From: Klebsiella electrica
Lineage (GTDB): Bacteria; Pseudomonadota; Gammaproteobacteria; Enterobacterales; Enterobacteriaceae
Direction: 5' to 3'
DNA length: 64,000 nt
NCBI RefSeq assembly: GCF_006711645.1
Contig: NZ_CP041247.1
Location: forward strand, 3,100,001 to 3,164,000
The notes beneath the pieces were generated by a model that was given only the letters and a program-made list of their open reading frames with translations, had not been told where the DNA came from and made no database searches. Shown here one piece after another: positions 35,418 to 45,523 of this stretch (positions are counted from its first letter, which is position 1; each line of letters starts with the position of its first letter). The translations under genes and the position numbers were made by a program.

Positions 35418-36164
35418 TCAGAAGGTGTAGGTAATCCCGGTGGAGATCAGGCCGCTCCAGGATTTGTCCACCATCGGGCTGTCGGTGATTTCATTTGACA
35501 GGCGGGTGTAACGCGCCACGCCATACACGCTCCAGTCGCCGAGGAAACGATAGTTGGCCGACAGCTCAAGATAGGGGTTCCAGCTGCTATCCGGGTCGTA
35601 GCTACGCATGCCGCTGCGATTCGACTCATGCTGAGAAACGCCATAGTAGTATTCGTTCTGGTTATCGCTGTTCCACTCTACCCCGATCCCCGGCGTCAAG
35701 GTCAGGTTGCCGTTGTTATAGCGATAGAGCCAGGCGGTATCCCAGGTGATACCGTTGCTGTTATCCAGCGTGTCGCCTGCCAGCGTCGTACGCAAGAAGC
35801 CGTACGGCGTGTTGTGGATATAAGAGAGCCCGGCCATCATGGTTGATTTACGGCGATCCAGTTTGCGCATTTGCTCACTATCGCTGTTGCCCGGCTTGAA
35901 GTACATCGGTGACCAGTAGGCGGTTACGGACAGCTTATCGGTGTCGTCATTCCACAAATAGTAGCCGCCGCCGAGGCCGTGAAACCAAAAGCTGTCGCTC
36001 TCATAACTTATTGCCGGGACCGGGTAAACATCGGCATCGTATTGTTTATAAGGGTTCTCGACGATACCCACGCCGGCCCCTAACGTAAATTTCCCTTCCG
36101 CGTGGGCAGCCGAAACAGAGGCCGCAAGGCACACGCTGAGTGCCAGAGGTTTGATCTTATTCAC
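35418..36164 (-). CDS. mipA: MltA-interacting protein MipA (OmpV family)
   Basis: Outer-membrane scaffolding protein that in E. coli links the murein hydrolase MltA to PBP1B. The 248-residue precursor (same length as E. coli) has a Sec signal peptide ending AAHA, alternating beta-barrel strands, and a terminal aromatic residue (GITYTF) typical of outer-membrane barrels. It is divergent from yeaG. Confidence 0.96.
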   Translation of the reverse strand: MNKIKPLALSVCLAASVSAAHAEGKFTLGAGVGIVENPYKQYDADVYPVPAISYESDSFWFHGLGGGYYLWNDDTDKLSVTAYWSPMYFKPGNSDSEQMRKLDRRKSTMMAGLSYIHNTPYGFLRTTLAGDTLDNSNGITWDTAWLYRYNNGNLTLTPGIGVEWNSDNQNEYYYGVSQHESNRSGMRSYDPDSSWNPYLELSANYRFLGDWSVYGVARYTRLSNEITDSPMVDKSWSGLISTGITYTF

Positions 36165-36475
36165 AATCCATCTTCCCGTTTGTCAATTAATACACCGGGG
36201 CAGTTTAACGTCGTAGACCCCATGCCTCAAATTCTTTACCCGTCATTACATAAATCATTCAATTTCTCATCTACAGATGACCATAAACTTGCAGCGGAAT
36301 GACAGCACCATGACGCGAGCTGGCAAGACGTGCGAAAAAGGCGCTTTTTTCCGGATGAGTTATTGATATGTCATTGAAATTGATTTTTGACGGCATGCAA
36401 GTTTTCTAAATGCATCTACGCTTTAATTTAGAAGAAGTGATTTTAGCGCACGTTGTCTTTATCGCTTCGACAACC
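36165..36475. other. mipA/yeaG divergent control region, outer part
   Basis: AT-rich interval without an ORF of note. The part nearest yeaG should hold activator sites for the sigma-54 promoter. TGCAAG...AATGCA around 36398-36414 is a possible but poor NtrC-like match. Confidence 0.35.
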
Positions 36476-36491
36476 TGGCATAAGGGTTGCT
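36476..36491 (+). promoter_or_regulatory. sigma-54 promoter of yeaGH
   Basis: TGGCATAAGGGTTGCT matches the consensus TGGCACG-N4-TTGCW at all but two positions, with GG (36477-36478) and GC (36489-36490) separated by ten bases. It lies 101 bases before the yeaG ATG. E. coli yeaGH is reported as nitrogen-regulated, which agrees. Confidence 0.85.
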
Positions 36492-36591
36492 GGAGAATCG
36501 ATGAACGTCGCGCAGTTTACCTCTTCCGGGAGCTCCCACTATTCATATGAACGGCTCTCAACTTGTGCTTAAAACGAAAGGACGGCATGCC

Positions 36592-38526
36592 ATGAATATA
36601 TTCGATCACTATCGCCAGCGCTATGAAGCTGCCAAGGACGAAGAGTTCACACTGCAGGAGTTTCTTACCATCTGCCGGCAAGATCGCAGTGCTTATGCCA
36701 ACGCGGCGGAACGGCTGCTGATGGCCATTGGTGAGCCAGTTATGGTCGACACGGCCCTGGAGCCCCGGCTGTCCCGTCTCTTTTCAAACCGGGTTGTCGC
36801 GCGCTACCCGGCATTTGAAGAGTTTTACGGTATGGAGGATGCTATCGAGCAGATCGTCTCTTACCTGAAACACGCCGCACAAGGTCTGGAAGAGAAGAAA
36901 CAGATTCTGTATCTGCTGGGCCCGGTAGGCGGGGGGAAATCGTCGCTGGCTGAACGTCTGAAATCCTTAATGCAGCGTGTACCTATCTATATCCTGAGCG
37001 CCAACGGCGAGCGTAGCCCGGTTAACGATCATCCGCTGTGCCTGTTTAACCCGCAGGAAGACGCGCAGATTCTGGATAAAGAGTATGGCGTGCCCACCCG
37101 TTATCTTGGCACCATTATGTCGCCGTGGGCGGCAAAACGCCTGCACGAGTTCGGCGGCGATATCACCAAATTCCGCGTGATCAAAGTGTGGCCCTCCATC
37201 CTTGAACAAATTGCGATCGCCAAGACGGAACCGGGGGATGAGAATAACCAGGATATCTCCGCGCTGGTCGGTAAAGTGGATATTCGTAAACTGGAGCATT
37301 ATGCCCAGAACGATCCGGACGCCTACGGCTATTCCGGCGCCCTGTGCCGCGCCAACCAGGGGATTATGGAGTTCGTCGAGATGTTTAAAGCGCCAATTAA
37401 GGTGCTGCATCCGCTGCTGACCGCGACCCAGGAAGGCAACTACAACGGGACCGAGGGAATTTCGGCCCTGCCGTTCAACGGCATTATTCTCGCCCACTCC
37501 AACGAATCCGAATGGGTGACCTTCCGTAATAACAAAAACAATGAGGCCTTCCTCGACCGCGTGTATATCGTCAAGGTGCCTTATTGCCTGCGCATTTCCG
37601 AAGAGATGCGTATCTACGAAAAACTGCTTAACAACAGTGAGCTGACCCACGCGCCGTGCGCCCCGGGGACCCTGGAGACGCTGTCGCGCTTCTCAATCCT
37701 GTCGCGACTGAAAGAGCCGGAAAACTCAAGCATTTACTCCAAAATGCGCGTCTACGATGGCGAAAGTCTGAAAGACACCGACCCGAAAGCGAAATCCTAT
37801 CAGGAGTATCGCGATTACGCTGGCGTCGACGAAGGGATGAACGGCCTCTCCACCCGCTTCGCCTTCAAAATATTGTCGCGGGTGTTTAACTTTGACCACG
37901 CCGAGGTCGCCGCGAACCCGGTCCATCTGTTCTACGTTCTGGAACAGCAAATCGAGCGCGAGCAGTTCCCGCAAGAGCAGTCGGAACGTTATCTGGAGTT
38001 TCTCAAAGGCTATCTGATCCCGAAATACGCCGAGTTTATCGGTAAAGAGATTCAGACCGCCTATCTTGAGTCCTACTCCGAATACGGGCAGAACATCTTT
38101 GACCGTTATGTCACCTATGCGGATTTCTGGATTCAGGATCAGGAATACCGCGATCCGGACACCGGCCAACTGTTTGATCGCGAGTCGTTGAATGCCGAGC
38201 TGGAGAAAATTGAGAAGCCAGCCGGGATCAGCAACCCGAAAGACTTCCGTAACGAGATAGTCAACTTCGTCCTGCGCGCCAGGGCTAATATCAACGGACG
38301 GAACCCGAACTGGACCAGCTACGAAAAACTGCGCACGGTTATCGAGAAGAAAATGTTCTCCAATACCGAAGAGCTGCTGCCGGTGATTTCGTTTAACGCC
38401 AAAACCTCAACCGACGAGCAGAAAAAACACGACGATTTTGTCGATCGTATGATGGAGAAAGGCTATACCCGTAAGCAGGTGCGTCTGCTGTGCGAATGGT
38501 ACCTGCGCGTACGTAAATCATCCTGA
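36592..38526 (+). CDS. yeaG: PrkA-family serine protein kinase YeaG
   Basis: Kinase of the PrkA/YeaG family, linked in E. coli to sustained nitrogen starvation and stress. The 644-residue protein has an N-terminal AAA-like domain with Walker A LLGPVGGGKSS (about residues 106-116) and a C-terminal kinase-like region, and is almost identical to E. coli YeaG. The ATG at 36592 gives MNIFDHY; the frame upstream to 36547 is unlikely. A REP element separates it from yeaH, with which it probably shares the sigma-54 promoter. Confidence 0.97.
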   Translation: MNIFDHYRQRYEAAKDEEFTLQEFLTICRQDRSAYANAAERLLMAIGEPVMVDTALEPRLSRLFSNRVVARYPAFEEFYGMEDAIEQIVSYLKHAAQGLEEKKQILYLLGPVGGGKSSLAERLKSLMQRVPIYILSANGERSPVNDHPLCLFNPQEDAQILDKEYGVPTRYLGTIMSPWAAKRLHEFGGDITKFRVIKVWPSILEQIAIAKTEPGDENNQDISALVGKVDIRKLEHYAQNDPDAYGYSGALCRANQGIMEFVEMFKAPIKVLHPLLTATQEGNYNGTEGISALPFNGIILAHSNESEWVTFRNNKNNEAFLDRVYIVKVPYCLRISEEMRIYEKLLNNSELTHAPCAPGTLETLSRFSILSRLKEPENSSIYSKMRVYDGESLKDTDPKAKSYQEYRDYAGVDEGMNGLSTRFAFKILSRVFNFDHAEVAANPVHLFYVLEQQIEREQFPQEQSERYLEFLKGYLIPKYAEFIGKEIQTAYLESYSEYGQNIFDRYVTYADFWIQDQEYRDPDTGQLFDRESLNAELEKIEKPAGISNPKDFRNEIVNFVLRARANINGRNPNWTSYEKLRTVIEKKMFSNTEELLPVISFNAKTSTDEQKKHDDFVDRMMEKGYTRKQVRLLCEWYLRVRKSS

Positions 38527-38537
38527 TAGCGGAAATT

Positions 38538-39940
<1,403 letters not shown>

Positions 39941-39945
39941 CTAAT

Positions 39946-39983
39946 AAAAACAGTCAGTTACATTAAGATCCTGACTGTTTTTT
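39946..39983 (+). terminator. terminator of yeaGH
   Basis: CAGTCAG (39951-39957) pairs with CTGACTG (39971-39977); A run on the left and six T residues on the right. Confidence 0.85.
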
Positions 39984-40071
39984 GCGCTCTGGCTGTTGAA
40001 TTTCACGCTTCAATTCAAATAATGATTTTTTATCCGCCTGAATCAGTGCCTGACTGGATGCGACTGCCACT

Positions 40072-40725
40072 ATGCGTCTTACCGCCCACCTCTACATTCG
40101 TCTGCCCCTGTTGATTTCAATCGCGCTGGGCGTGGTCTGTTTTTTCTTGCTTCCGACAAACCTGGGGACGCTGCAAAGACTGTTGATCGGCTGGAATGCG
40201 CTGGCGTGGCCGTATCTGGTTTTTATCTGGATCCGCATGTTGATGACTGACGTATCGGGCATTCAGCGCATTGCCCGTTTACAGGACCAGAGCGCGATGC
40301 TCGTGCTAACGATAGTGATTGTGGCCTGTGCGGCCAGCATCGTCACCATTTTAAGCGAACTCCCTGCGTTGAAAGCGCTCTCCGGCACGCCGCGCGCGGT
40401 GCATCTCCTGCTGACGGTGGCAACGCTCATTGTCTCCTGGGCCCTGCTGCCCAGCTCCTTCGCTATGCACTATGCCCATCAGCACTATCTGCATCGGACG
40501 CAAGACGTTACCCCGATGATGTTTCCGGAAAAGCCGGAGGACCCGGGATATTGGGACTTTCTGTACTACGCGTTTACGATTGCGGTGGCCTCGCAAACCG
40601 CCGATGTGGCCACAGGGACAACCGGGATCCGTAGAATCACGCTGCTACAATCGGTTATCTCCTTCGTGTTCAATCTCGCGATACTGGGTCTGTCGGTGAA
40701 CATCGGCGCAGGTCTGCTGAGTTAA
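40072..40725 (+). CDS. DUF1345 family inner-membrane protein
   Basis: Membrane protein of unknown function. The 217-residue product has about five hydrophobic segments and the DUF1345 features: a LPTNLGTLQRLLIGWNALAWPY N-terminal region, then YWDFLYYAFTIAVASQTADV, a conserved FxYFxFTI-like block. There is no strong ribosome site before the ATG. It occupies the position of the E. coli yeaI/yeaJ cyclase genes. Confidence 0.88.
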   Translation: MRLTAHLYIRLPLLISIALGVVCFFLLPTNLGTLQRLLIGWNALAWPYLVFIWIRMLMTDVSGIQRIARLQDQSAMLVLTIVIVACAASIVTILSELPALKALSGTPRAVHLLLTVATLIVSWALLPSSFAMHYAHQHYLHRTQDVTPMMFPEKPEDPGYWDFLYYAFTIAVASQTADVATGTTGIRRITLLQSVISFVFNLAILGLSVNIGAGLLS

Positions 40726-40854
40726 CGGGACGGTCCACCGGGAACCACTGGCGTAAGCCGCCCGCAGCGGGCAACGCGGTGAAGGATTGCGTCTGAATGA
40801 ACGCTACAGTAGCAAAGTCGTGGAGGCACGAGACCGCACTCTCCGGGAAGATAA

Positions 40855-40887
40855 GCCGATCAGGGCTGCCAGGCAGACCTGATCGGC
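40855..40887. repeat. perfect 10-bp inverted repeat downstream of yajD
   Basis: GCCGATCAGG (40855-40864) and CCTGATCGGC (40878-40887), flanked by a wider GAGACCG (40830) / CGGTCTC (40899) pair. The nested hairpin lies between converging genes and may act as a terminator, though no T run is present. Confidence 0.55.
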
Positions 40888-40903
40888 GACAAGACCGCCG
40901 GTC

Positions 40904-41251
40904 TCAGGACTTCTTATTGAGCATCGATTTTAAATCCGCAAAGGGGTTGTAGGTTGCGGCGGCCACCTCTTTTTGCGCATCCTCCCCCGCCACGACCCGC
41001 GTGCCGTACTGGTCAGCCTCCGTGTATTTGGAGTGCTCATGATCGTGGCAGTACAGACACAATAGCTCCCAGTTGCTGCCATCTTCTGGATTATTGGTAT
41101 GGTCGTGATCGATATGGTGAACCGTTAATTCGCGTAAGTTGGAGTACACAAACTCCCGCGAGCAGCGCCCGCATATCCACGGATAGATTTTTAATGCTTT
41201 TTCACGGTAGCCGCTTTCCAGCCGGGCGTAGTTTTTGGGGATCAGAGCCAT
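40904..41251 (-). CDS. yajD: YajD, HNH-type nuclease-domain protein
   Basis: Small HNH-family protein, function unproven. The 115-residue product is nearly identical to E. coli YajD, with zinc-type CGRC and CLYC pairs and the HNH core (VHHIDHDHTNNPEDGSNWELL). The ATG at 41251 gives MALIPKNYARLESGYREKAL; the longer frame is unlikely. In E. coli yajD lies near tsx, so the gene is in a different place here. Confidence 0.94.
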   Translation of the reverse strand: MALIPKNYARLESGYREKALKIYPWICGRCSREFVYSNLRELTVHHIDHDHTNNPEDGSNWELLCLYCHDHEHSKYTEADQYGTRVVAGEDAQKEVAAATYNPFADLKSMLNKKS

Positions 41252-41326
41252 CGGGGATGTTACCTGTTGCAAAGAGATAATGGGTTAGATAGTACCCCCA
41301 ATCTGGGGCGCAATGGAACAGCAGGC

Positions 41327-41431
41327 ATGATGAAAGCGCGACAGGATATGCCCCTTCGGGCCGCAGCGGTTCTCATCTGGCAGGAAGAAGATTATGCTGA
41401 CGGCTTTGTCATGATGGAAAGATTGCGATGA
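41327..41431 (+). CDS. possible 34-codon ORF coupled to yeaK
   Basis: An ATG-ATG start at 41327 reads 34 codons and stops at TGA 41429-41431, overlapping the yeaK ATG at 41428 as ATGA. The product contains LRAAAVLIWQEED; I recognise no family. It could be a coupling leader peptide or chance. Confidence 0.3.
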   Translation: MMKARQDMPLRAAAVLIWQEEDYADGFVMMERLR

Positions 41432-41928
41432 ACATGCCGGAAAAACGAAACACTCACCGTCAGTTGCTCGAACTGCTTGAACAGCACCGGGCGCGCTATC
41501 GCGTCGTCGACCATGAGGCCGTGGGGAAATGCGAGGCCGTGTCGGAAATCCGCGGTACCGCGTTGGGTCAGGGCGCAAAAGCGCTGGTCTGTAAAGTCAA
41601 AGGCAACGGTGTTAGCCAGCATGTGCTGGCGATCCTCGCCGCCGACCAACAGGCGGACCTGTCACGCCTGGCGCAGCATATCGGCGGCAGCAAAGCATCG
41701 CTGGCCAGCCCGGCGGAAGTCGATACGCTCACCGCCTGCGTTTTCGGCGCCATTCCTCCGTTCAGCTTTCATGCGGATTTGCGGCTGATTGCCGATCCGC
41801 TGCTGTTCGATCGCTACCCGGAAATTGCTTTTAACGCCGGGCGGCTGGATAAATCGATCGTCCTCAACAGCGAGGATTATCTGCGCATTGCCCGCCCGGA
41901 GCTGGTCGCCTTTCGCCGCGAAAGCTGA
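41428..41928 (+). CDS. yeaK: YeaK, YbaK/ProX-like aminoacyl-tRNA deacylase
   Basis: Member of the INS/YbaK editing superfamily that hydrolyses mischarged aminoacyl-tRNAs; E. coli YeaK has such activity in vitro. The 166-residue protein has the family core EAVGKCEAVSEIRGTALGQGAKALVCKV, with the conserved Lys and Gly-rich loop, and CVFGAIPPFSFH. A second Met two codons in is an alternative start. Confidence 0.93.
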   Translation: MNMPEKRNTHRQLLELLEQHRARYRVVDHEAVGKCEAVSEIRGTALGQGAKALVCKVKGNGVSQHVLAILAADQQADLSRLAQHIGGSKASLASPAEVDTLTACVFGAIPPFSFHADLRLIADPLLFDRYPEIAFNAGRLDKSIVLNSEDYLRIARPELVAFRRES

Positions 41929-42014
41929 GAGCGCGATAGTCTGCCGTCAGGCAACATTGTGCAGATGCCTGAAAACGAGGTCGCTCGTCAAAAAATGCCT
42001 GTCTGTTCACGCTA

Positions 42015-42042
42015 TTACGCGTAAAGTAGACAGGCTTATAAT
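42015..42042 (+). promoter_or_regulatory. yeaL promoter with adjacent palindrome
   Basis: A perfect TATAAT (42037-42042) with TTACGC 16 bases upstream. GCCTGTCT (41997) / AGACAGGC (42028-42035) forms an 8-bp inverted repeat ending two bases before the -10, placed where an operator could act. Confidence 0.55.
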
Positions 42043-42062
42043 TTGGGCAAGGATCCCCGTTC

Positions 42063-42509
42063 ATGTTCGATACAACCCTGTTTATTCTGCTGGGGCTGGC
42101 CGCGCTGGGTTTTATCAGCCATAACACCACCGTGGCCATTTCTATCCTCGTTTTAATCATCGTTCGCGTCACACCGCTTAACGTCTTTTTCCCGTGGATT
42201 GAAAAGCAGGGGCTGACGATCGGCATTATTATTCTGACGATTGGCGTCATGGCCCCCATTGCCAGCGGCACGTTGCCGCCATCGACGCTGCTGCACTCGT
42301 TCGTCAACTGGAAGTCGCTGCTGGCGATTGCCGTGGGCGTCTTCGTCTCATGGCTGGGCGGGCGCGGCGTGGCGCTGATGGGCTCGCAACCGCACCTGGT
42401 GGCTGGACTGCTGGTCGGCACGGTCCTCGGCGTGGCGCTGTTCCGCGGCGTACCGGTTGGCCCGCTGATCGCCGCCGGCATCATTTCCCTGTTTATCGGG
42501 AAGTCGTAA
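42063..42509 (+). CDS. yeaL: YeaL, DUF441 inner-membrane protein
   Basis: Four- to five-helix inner-membrane protein of unknown function (UPF0756/DUF441). The 148-residue product matches E. coli YeaL in length and in segments such as [19 protein letters not shown] and [23 protein letters not shown] lies before the ATG. Its 3' end overlaps the convergent nimR by 17 bases. Confidence 0.94.
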   Translation: MFDTTLFILLGLAALGFISHNTTVAISILVLIIVRVTPLNVFFPWIEKQGLTIGIIILTIGVMAPIASGTLPPSTLLHSFVNWKSLLAIAVGVFVSWLGGRGVALMGSQPHLVAGLLVGTVLGVALFRGVPVGPLIAAGIISLFIGKS

Positions 42510-43284
42510 CCAGACTCGCCAGGTAGCGCCCTGGCGTCTGGCCCAGCCCCTTTTTAAACATCGTAATAAACGCGGTCGTCGAGTCATATCCCAGCGTTTG
42601 CGCGGTCTGCTGAACCGTTTTCCCGCCAATCAACAGCCGCAGGGCAAGAATCAACTGCAGCTGATGACGCCAACGGCGAAAACTCAGCCCGGTCTCGCGC
42701 ACTACCAGCCGCGCCAGATTCCGTTCGCTCATCGCGAATTCGGTCGCCCACTGCCCCAGCGTCTGCCAGCGGGCCGGATCAACCGCCATCAAATCCGCCA
42801 TCTGACGAATCTTCGGATGCGGGGAAACCGGCAGGTGCAGATGTTCCTGCGGCTGCCGCGGGAGCTCATCGAACAGCACCTGTACCAGCCGTTGCGTTGT
42901 CGGATGGGCAAACGCCTCGCCGTGAAGTCCGGCGAGGGTCAGGATAAGCTCGCGAACGAGGGGGGAAATTTTTAAGGTGCAGCAGTGCGCTGGCATTGGC
43001 GCGGCATCCGGTTCAATAAACAAAAAACAGATTTGCGCCCCCGGCGTAGCGCGGTTGCTGTGCGGCATCTGGCCCGGGACCCACACCGCGTACTGCGGCG
43101 GCACCATCCACATGGCGTTCTCCACTTCGCAGGTGAGCGCCCCATGCAAAGCGAGGATCAACTGGCCTTTGCGGTGTTGATGGCGAGGGATAAACTGCTC
43201 GTTCTCCACCACCTGAATGCGAAAAGCGAGCGCCGATTGATGACCGCTGTCCGGATCGTAGCCATCAAGGCCAAGTCCTGTCAT
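42493..43284 (-). CDS. nimR: AraC-family regulator NimR
   Basis: Repressor of nimT in E. coli, linked to 2-nitroimidazole resistance. The 263-residue protein has an N-terminal cupin-type domain ([14 protein letters not shown]) and a C-terminal AraC HTH pair ([30 protein letters not shown]; then [31 protein letters not shown]). Divergent from nimT over 100 bp, which should contain its operator. Confidence 0.93.
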   Translation of the reverse strand: MTGLGLDGYDPDSGHQSALAFRIQVVENEQFIPRHQHRKGQLILALHGALTCEVENAMWMVPPQYAVWVPGQMPHSNRATPGAQICFLFIEPDAAPMPAHCCTLKISPLVRELILTLAGLHGEAFAHPTTQRLVQVLFDELPRQPQEHLHLPVSPHPKIRQMADLMAVDPARWQTLGQWATEFAMSERNLARLVVRETGLSFRRWRHQLQLILALRLLIGGKTVQQTAQTLGYDSTTAFITMFKKGLGQTPGRYLASLVTTSR

Positions 43285-43384
43285 GATTTTGTCCGATATT
43301 AGCGATAATCTGTCATTTTAGCTTGATTTAAAGCACCGGCAAACGCGCTATTGTAGCCGCCCTGTTTACTCGTCAGAGATTGCC

Positions 43385-44569
43385 ATGAGTTCTGTTTTGC
43401 CTTCTACCGGCCGCCGTCATCTGCTGCTGATTATCGGGATTTTATTGATTGCCTCTACGCTACGCGTGACGTTTACCGGCGCAGCCCCGCTGCTGGACGC
43501 CATTCGCGCTGACTATGGTCTCTCCACCGCACAAACCGGGATGCTCACCACATTGCCGCTGCTGGCCTTTGGCCTGGTCTCCCCGCTGGCGGCAGGCGTC
43601 GGGCGCTGGCTGGGCATTGAACGTAGCCTGCTGGCGGCGTTAATCCTGATTTGTCTGGGCATCGGATTGCGTTCGCTCCCGTCCACCGCCCTGCTCTTTA
43701 GCGGCACGGCGATCATCGGCTGCGGAATTGCGCTCGGTAACGTTCTGCTGCCGGGTCTGATCAAACGCGACTTCTCACAGCATGTTGCCAGGATGACCGG
43801 GGCCTACTCGATAACCATGGGCGGAGCGGCCGCGCTGGGTTCAGCCATGGTGGTACCGCTGGCGCTGGCGGGTTTCGCCTGGCACGGCGCCCTCTTGATG
43901 TTAATGCTCTTTCCGCTGCTGGCGCTGCTGGTGTGGTTACCGCAAACGCGCAAGAGCGCGACCGCGCCGCTCACCGGTTCCGGCGCCATGCATAATCGCG
44001 GCATCTGGCGCTCCGCGCTCGCCTGGCAGGTCACGCTGTTCCTTGGCATCAACTCGCTGGTCTATTACGTGATTATCGGCTGGCTGCCGGCCATTTTACA
44101 GAGCCTTGGCTACAGCGAAGCGCAGGCGGGCTCCCTGCATGGTTTGCTCCAGCTGGCCACCGCCGCCCCTGGTCTGGCGATTCCGCTGATTCTTCATCGT
44201 CTAAAAGACCAGCGCGCCATCGCGGTCAGTGTGGCGCTGATGTGCGCCATCAGCGCCTGTGGGCTGTGGTTCTGGCCGGGACAGGCGGTAGTCTGGACGC
44301 TTATCTTTGGTTTCGGTTCGGGGGCGACCATGATTCTGGGGTTGACGTTTATCGGCCTGCGCGCGAACTCCGCGCACCAGGCGGCGGCATTGTCAGGGAT
44401 GGCGCAGACCATCGGATATCTGCTGGCCGCCTGTGGACCACCGCTCATGGGGAAAATTCATGATGCCAACGGCGACTGGCAGATCCCGCTTATCGCCGTG
44501 GCGCTGATTTCAGTCGTGATGGCGCTGTTCGGCGCGCTGGCCGGACGCGACCGGGAGATAAACGGATAA
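43385..44569 (+). CDS. nimT: MFS transporter NimT (CynX/NimT family)
   Basis: Twelve-helix major-facilitator exporter; the E. coli homologue (YeaN) confers 2-nitroimidazole resistance when NimR is lost. The 394-residue protein is hydrophobic throughout, with the N-terminal TFTGAAPLLDAIRADYGLSTAQTGMLTTLPLLAFG segment typical of the cyanate/NimT subgroup. Divergent from nimR. Confidence 0.93.
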   Translation: MSSVLPSTGRRHLLLIIGILLIASTLRVTFTGAAPLLDAIRADYGLSTAQTGMLTTLPLLAFGLVSPLAAGVGRWLGIERSLLAALILICLGIGLRSLPSTALLFSGTAIIGCGIALGNVLLPGLIKRDFSQHVARMTGAYSITMGGAAALGSAMVVPLALAGFAWHGALLMLMLFPLLALLVWLPQTRKSATAPLTGSGAMHNRGIWRSALAWQVTLFLGINSLVYYVIIGWLPAILQSLGYSEAQAGSLHGLLQLATAAPGLAIPLILHRLKDQRAIAVSVALMCAISACGLWFWPGQAVVWTLIFGFGSGATMILGLTFIGLRANSAHQAAALSGMAQTIGYLLAACGPPLMGKIHDANGDWQIPLIAVALISVVMALFGALAGRDREING

Positions 44570-44639
44570 CCGTCCGCTAAGCCGCCATGGCGATGGCGGC
44601 GATGCGACCTGAATCCTGTGAAATTAACCGGCGGTGAGA

Positions 44640-45332
44640 TTATTGACTCGCGGCATGTAAAAACGCCTGCACCAGCGGTGAAGGACGCCCTTCCAGGGCA
44701 TGACGTTCATGCTGGAACAAGGTCGCCACAAAAAACGGGTGCGTGATCAGCTCCACCGCGCGAATCTCGCCCTCCTCATCCCACCCGGTTACCCGCAGCT
44801 CCCCCTGTTCCAGTTCACGGGCAAAGCTGTCGGCAATACCGTAGTTACAGTGGTAGCCCTCTGCGATAGTATCGCGACCATACGCACGGGCAATCAGGGT
44901 ATGAGCACGCAGTTCAATAGTGTCCGACTTTTCAACCAGCGAACAGCTTAGCGGCGCTATCACCATCCGTCCTGCGCTATCGGTTTCAGCATGGGCCGCA
45001 TCCTGCCAGCCCATCACGTTACGCGCATATTCGATTATTGCGTGCTGAAAACCACCGCAGGTTCCGAGGAAAGGCACGCTGTTTTCGCGCGCGTAGCGAA
45101 TGGCGGTAAACGCGCCCTCGGCATTTTCGTACGGGCTGGCGGGCACCACCCAGATAGCATCGTAATCCACCAGCGCGTCGGCATGGTGAATATCGCGAGT
45201 TGCCAGCCAGTCATAGCGCACGGGCAGTTCCAGCACGGCGGCAGCGTCATCGATAGCGAGGGGGATAGCTTTATGGGCAATCACGTCAGGATTGTAGTCG
45301 CCAACCAGGGCAATACGCAGGGGGGTGTTCAT
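44640..45332 (-). CDS. CTP synthase C-terminal region-related amidotransferase-like protein
   Basis: Standalone 230-residue class-I glutamine-amidotransferase fold resembling the PyrG C-terminal domain. The nucleophile Cys is in GTCGGFQHAIIEY, aligned with PyrG GICLGMQ. At the end, HPFFVATLFQHE aligns with PyrG HPWFVACQFHPE: the catalytic His position is Gln, the next residue is His, and the Glu is kept. Glutaminase activity is therefore doubtful. I recall this family being named a (seleno)protein because some members have Sec. No ribosome site stands out. It is monocistronic after nimT. Confidence 0.85.
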   Translation of the reverse strand: MNTPLRIALVGDYNPDVIAHKAIPLAIDDAAAVLELPVRYDWLATRDIHHADALVDYDAIWVVPASPYENAEGAFTAIRYARENSVPFLGTCGGFQHAIIEYARNVMGWQDAAHAETDSAGRMVIAPLSCSLVEKSDTIELRAHTLIARAYGRDTIAEGYHCNYGIADSFARELEQGELRVTGWDEEGEIRAVELITHPFFVATLFQHERHALEGRPSPLVQAFLHAASQ

Positions 45333-45523
45333 AGCAGGATCCTTATGTCAGAGCGATTTTCGGGCAACACAAGGAAGCTCAGATTAGCGATCTCCTTCGC
45401 GGAACACAACCCCTGTTTTCATCGCAACACAGAGCCTTTCGCGCTTTCTGCTTGCTTTACGCGCGGGTAATTTCCACGCGCAGGCGCTATTGTATAGCGC
45501 AGAGAAATCATAATGGACCGCCT

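Noticed and set aside
36398-36414. NtrC enhancer for yeaG
   Set aside because: The half-sites deviate from the NtrC consensus in spacing and sequence; not strong enough to annotate as a site.
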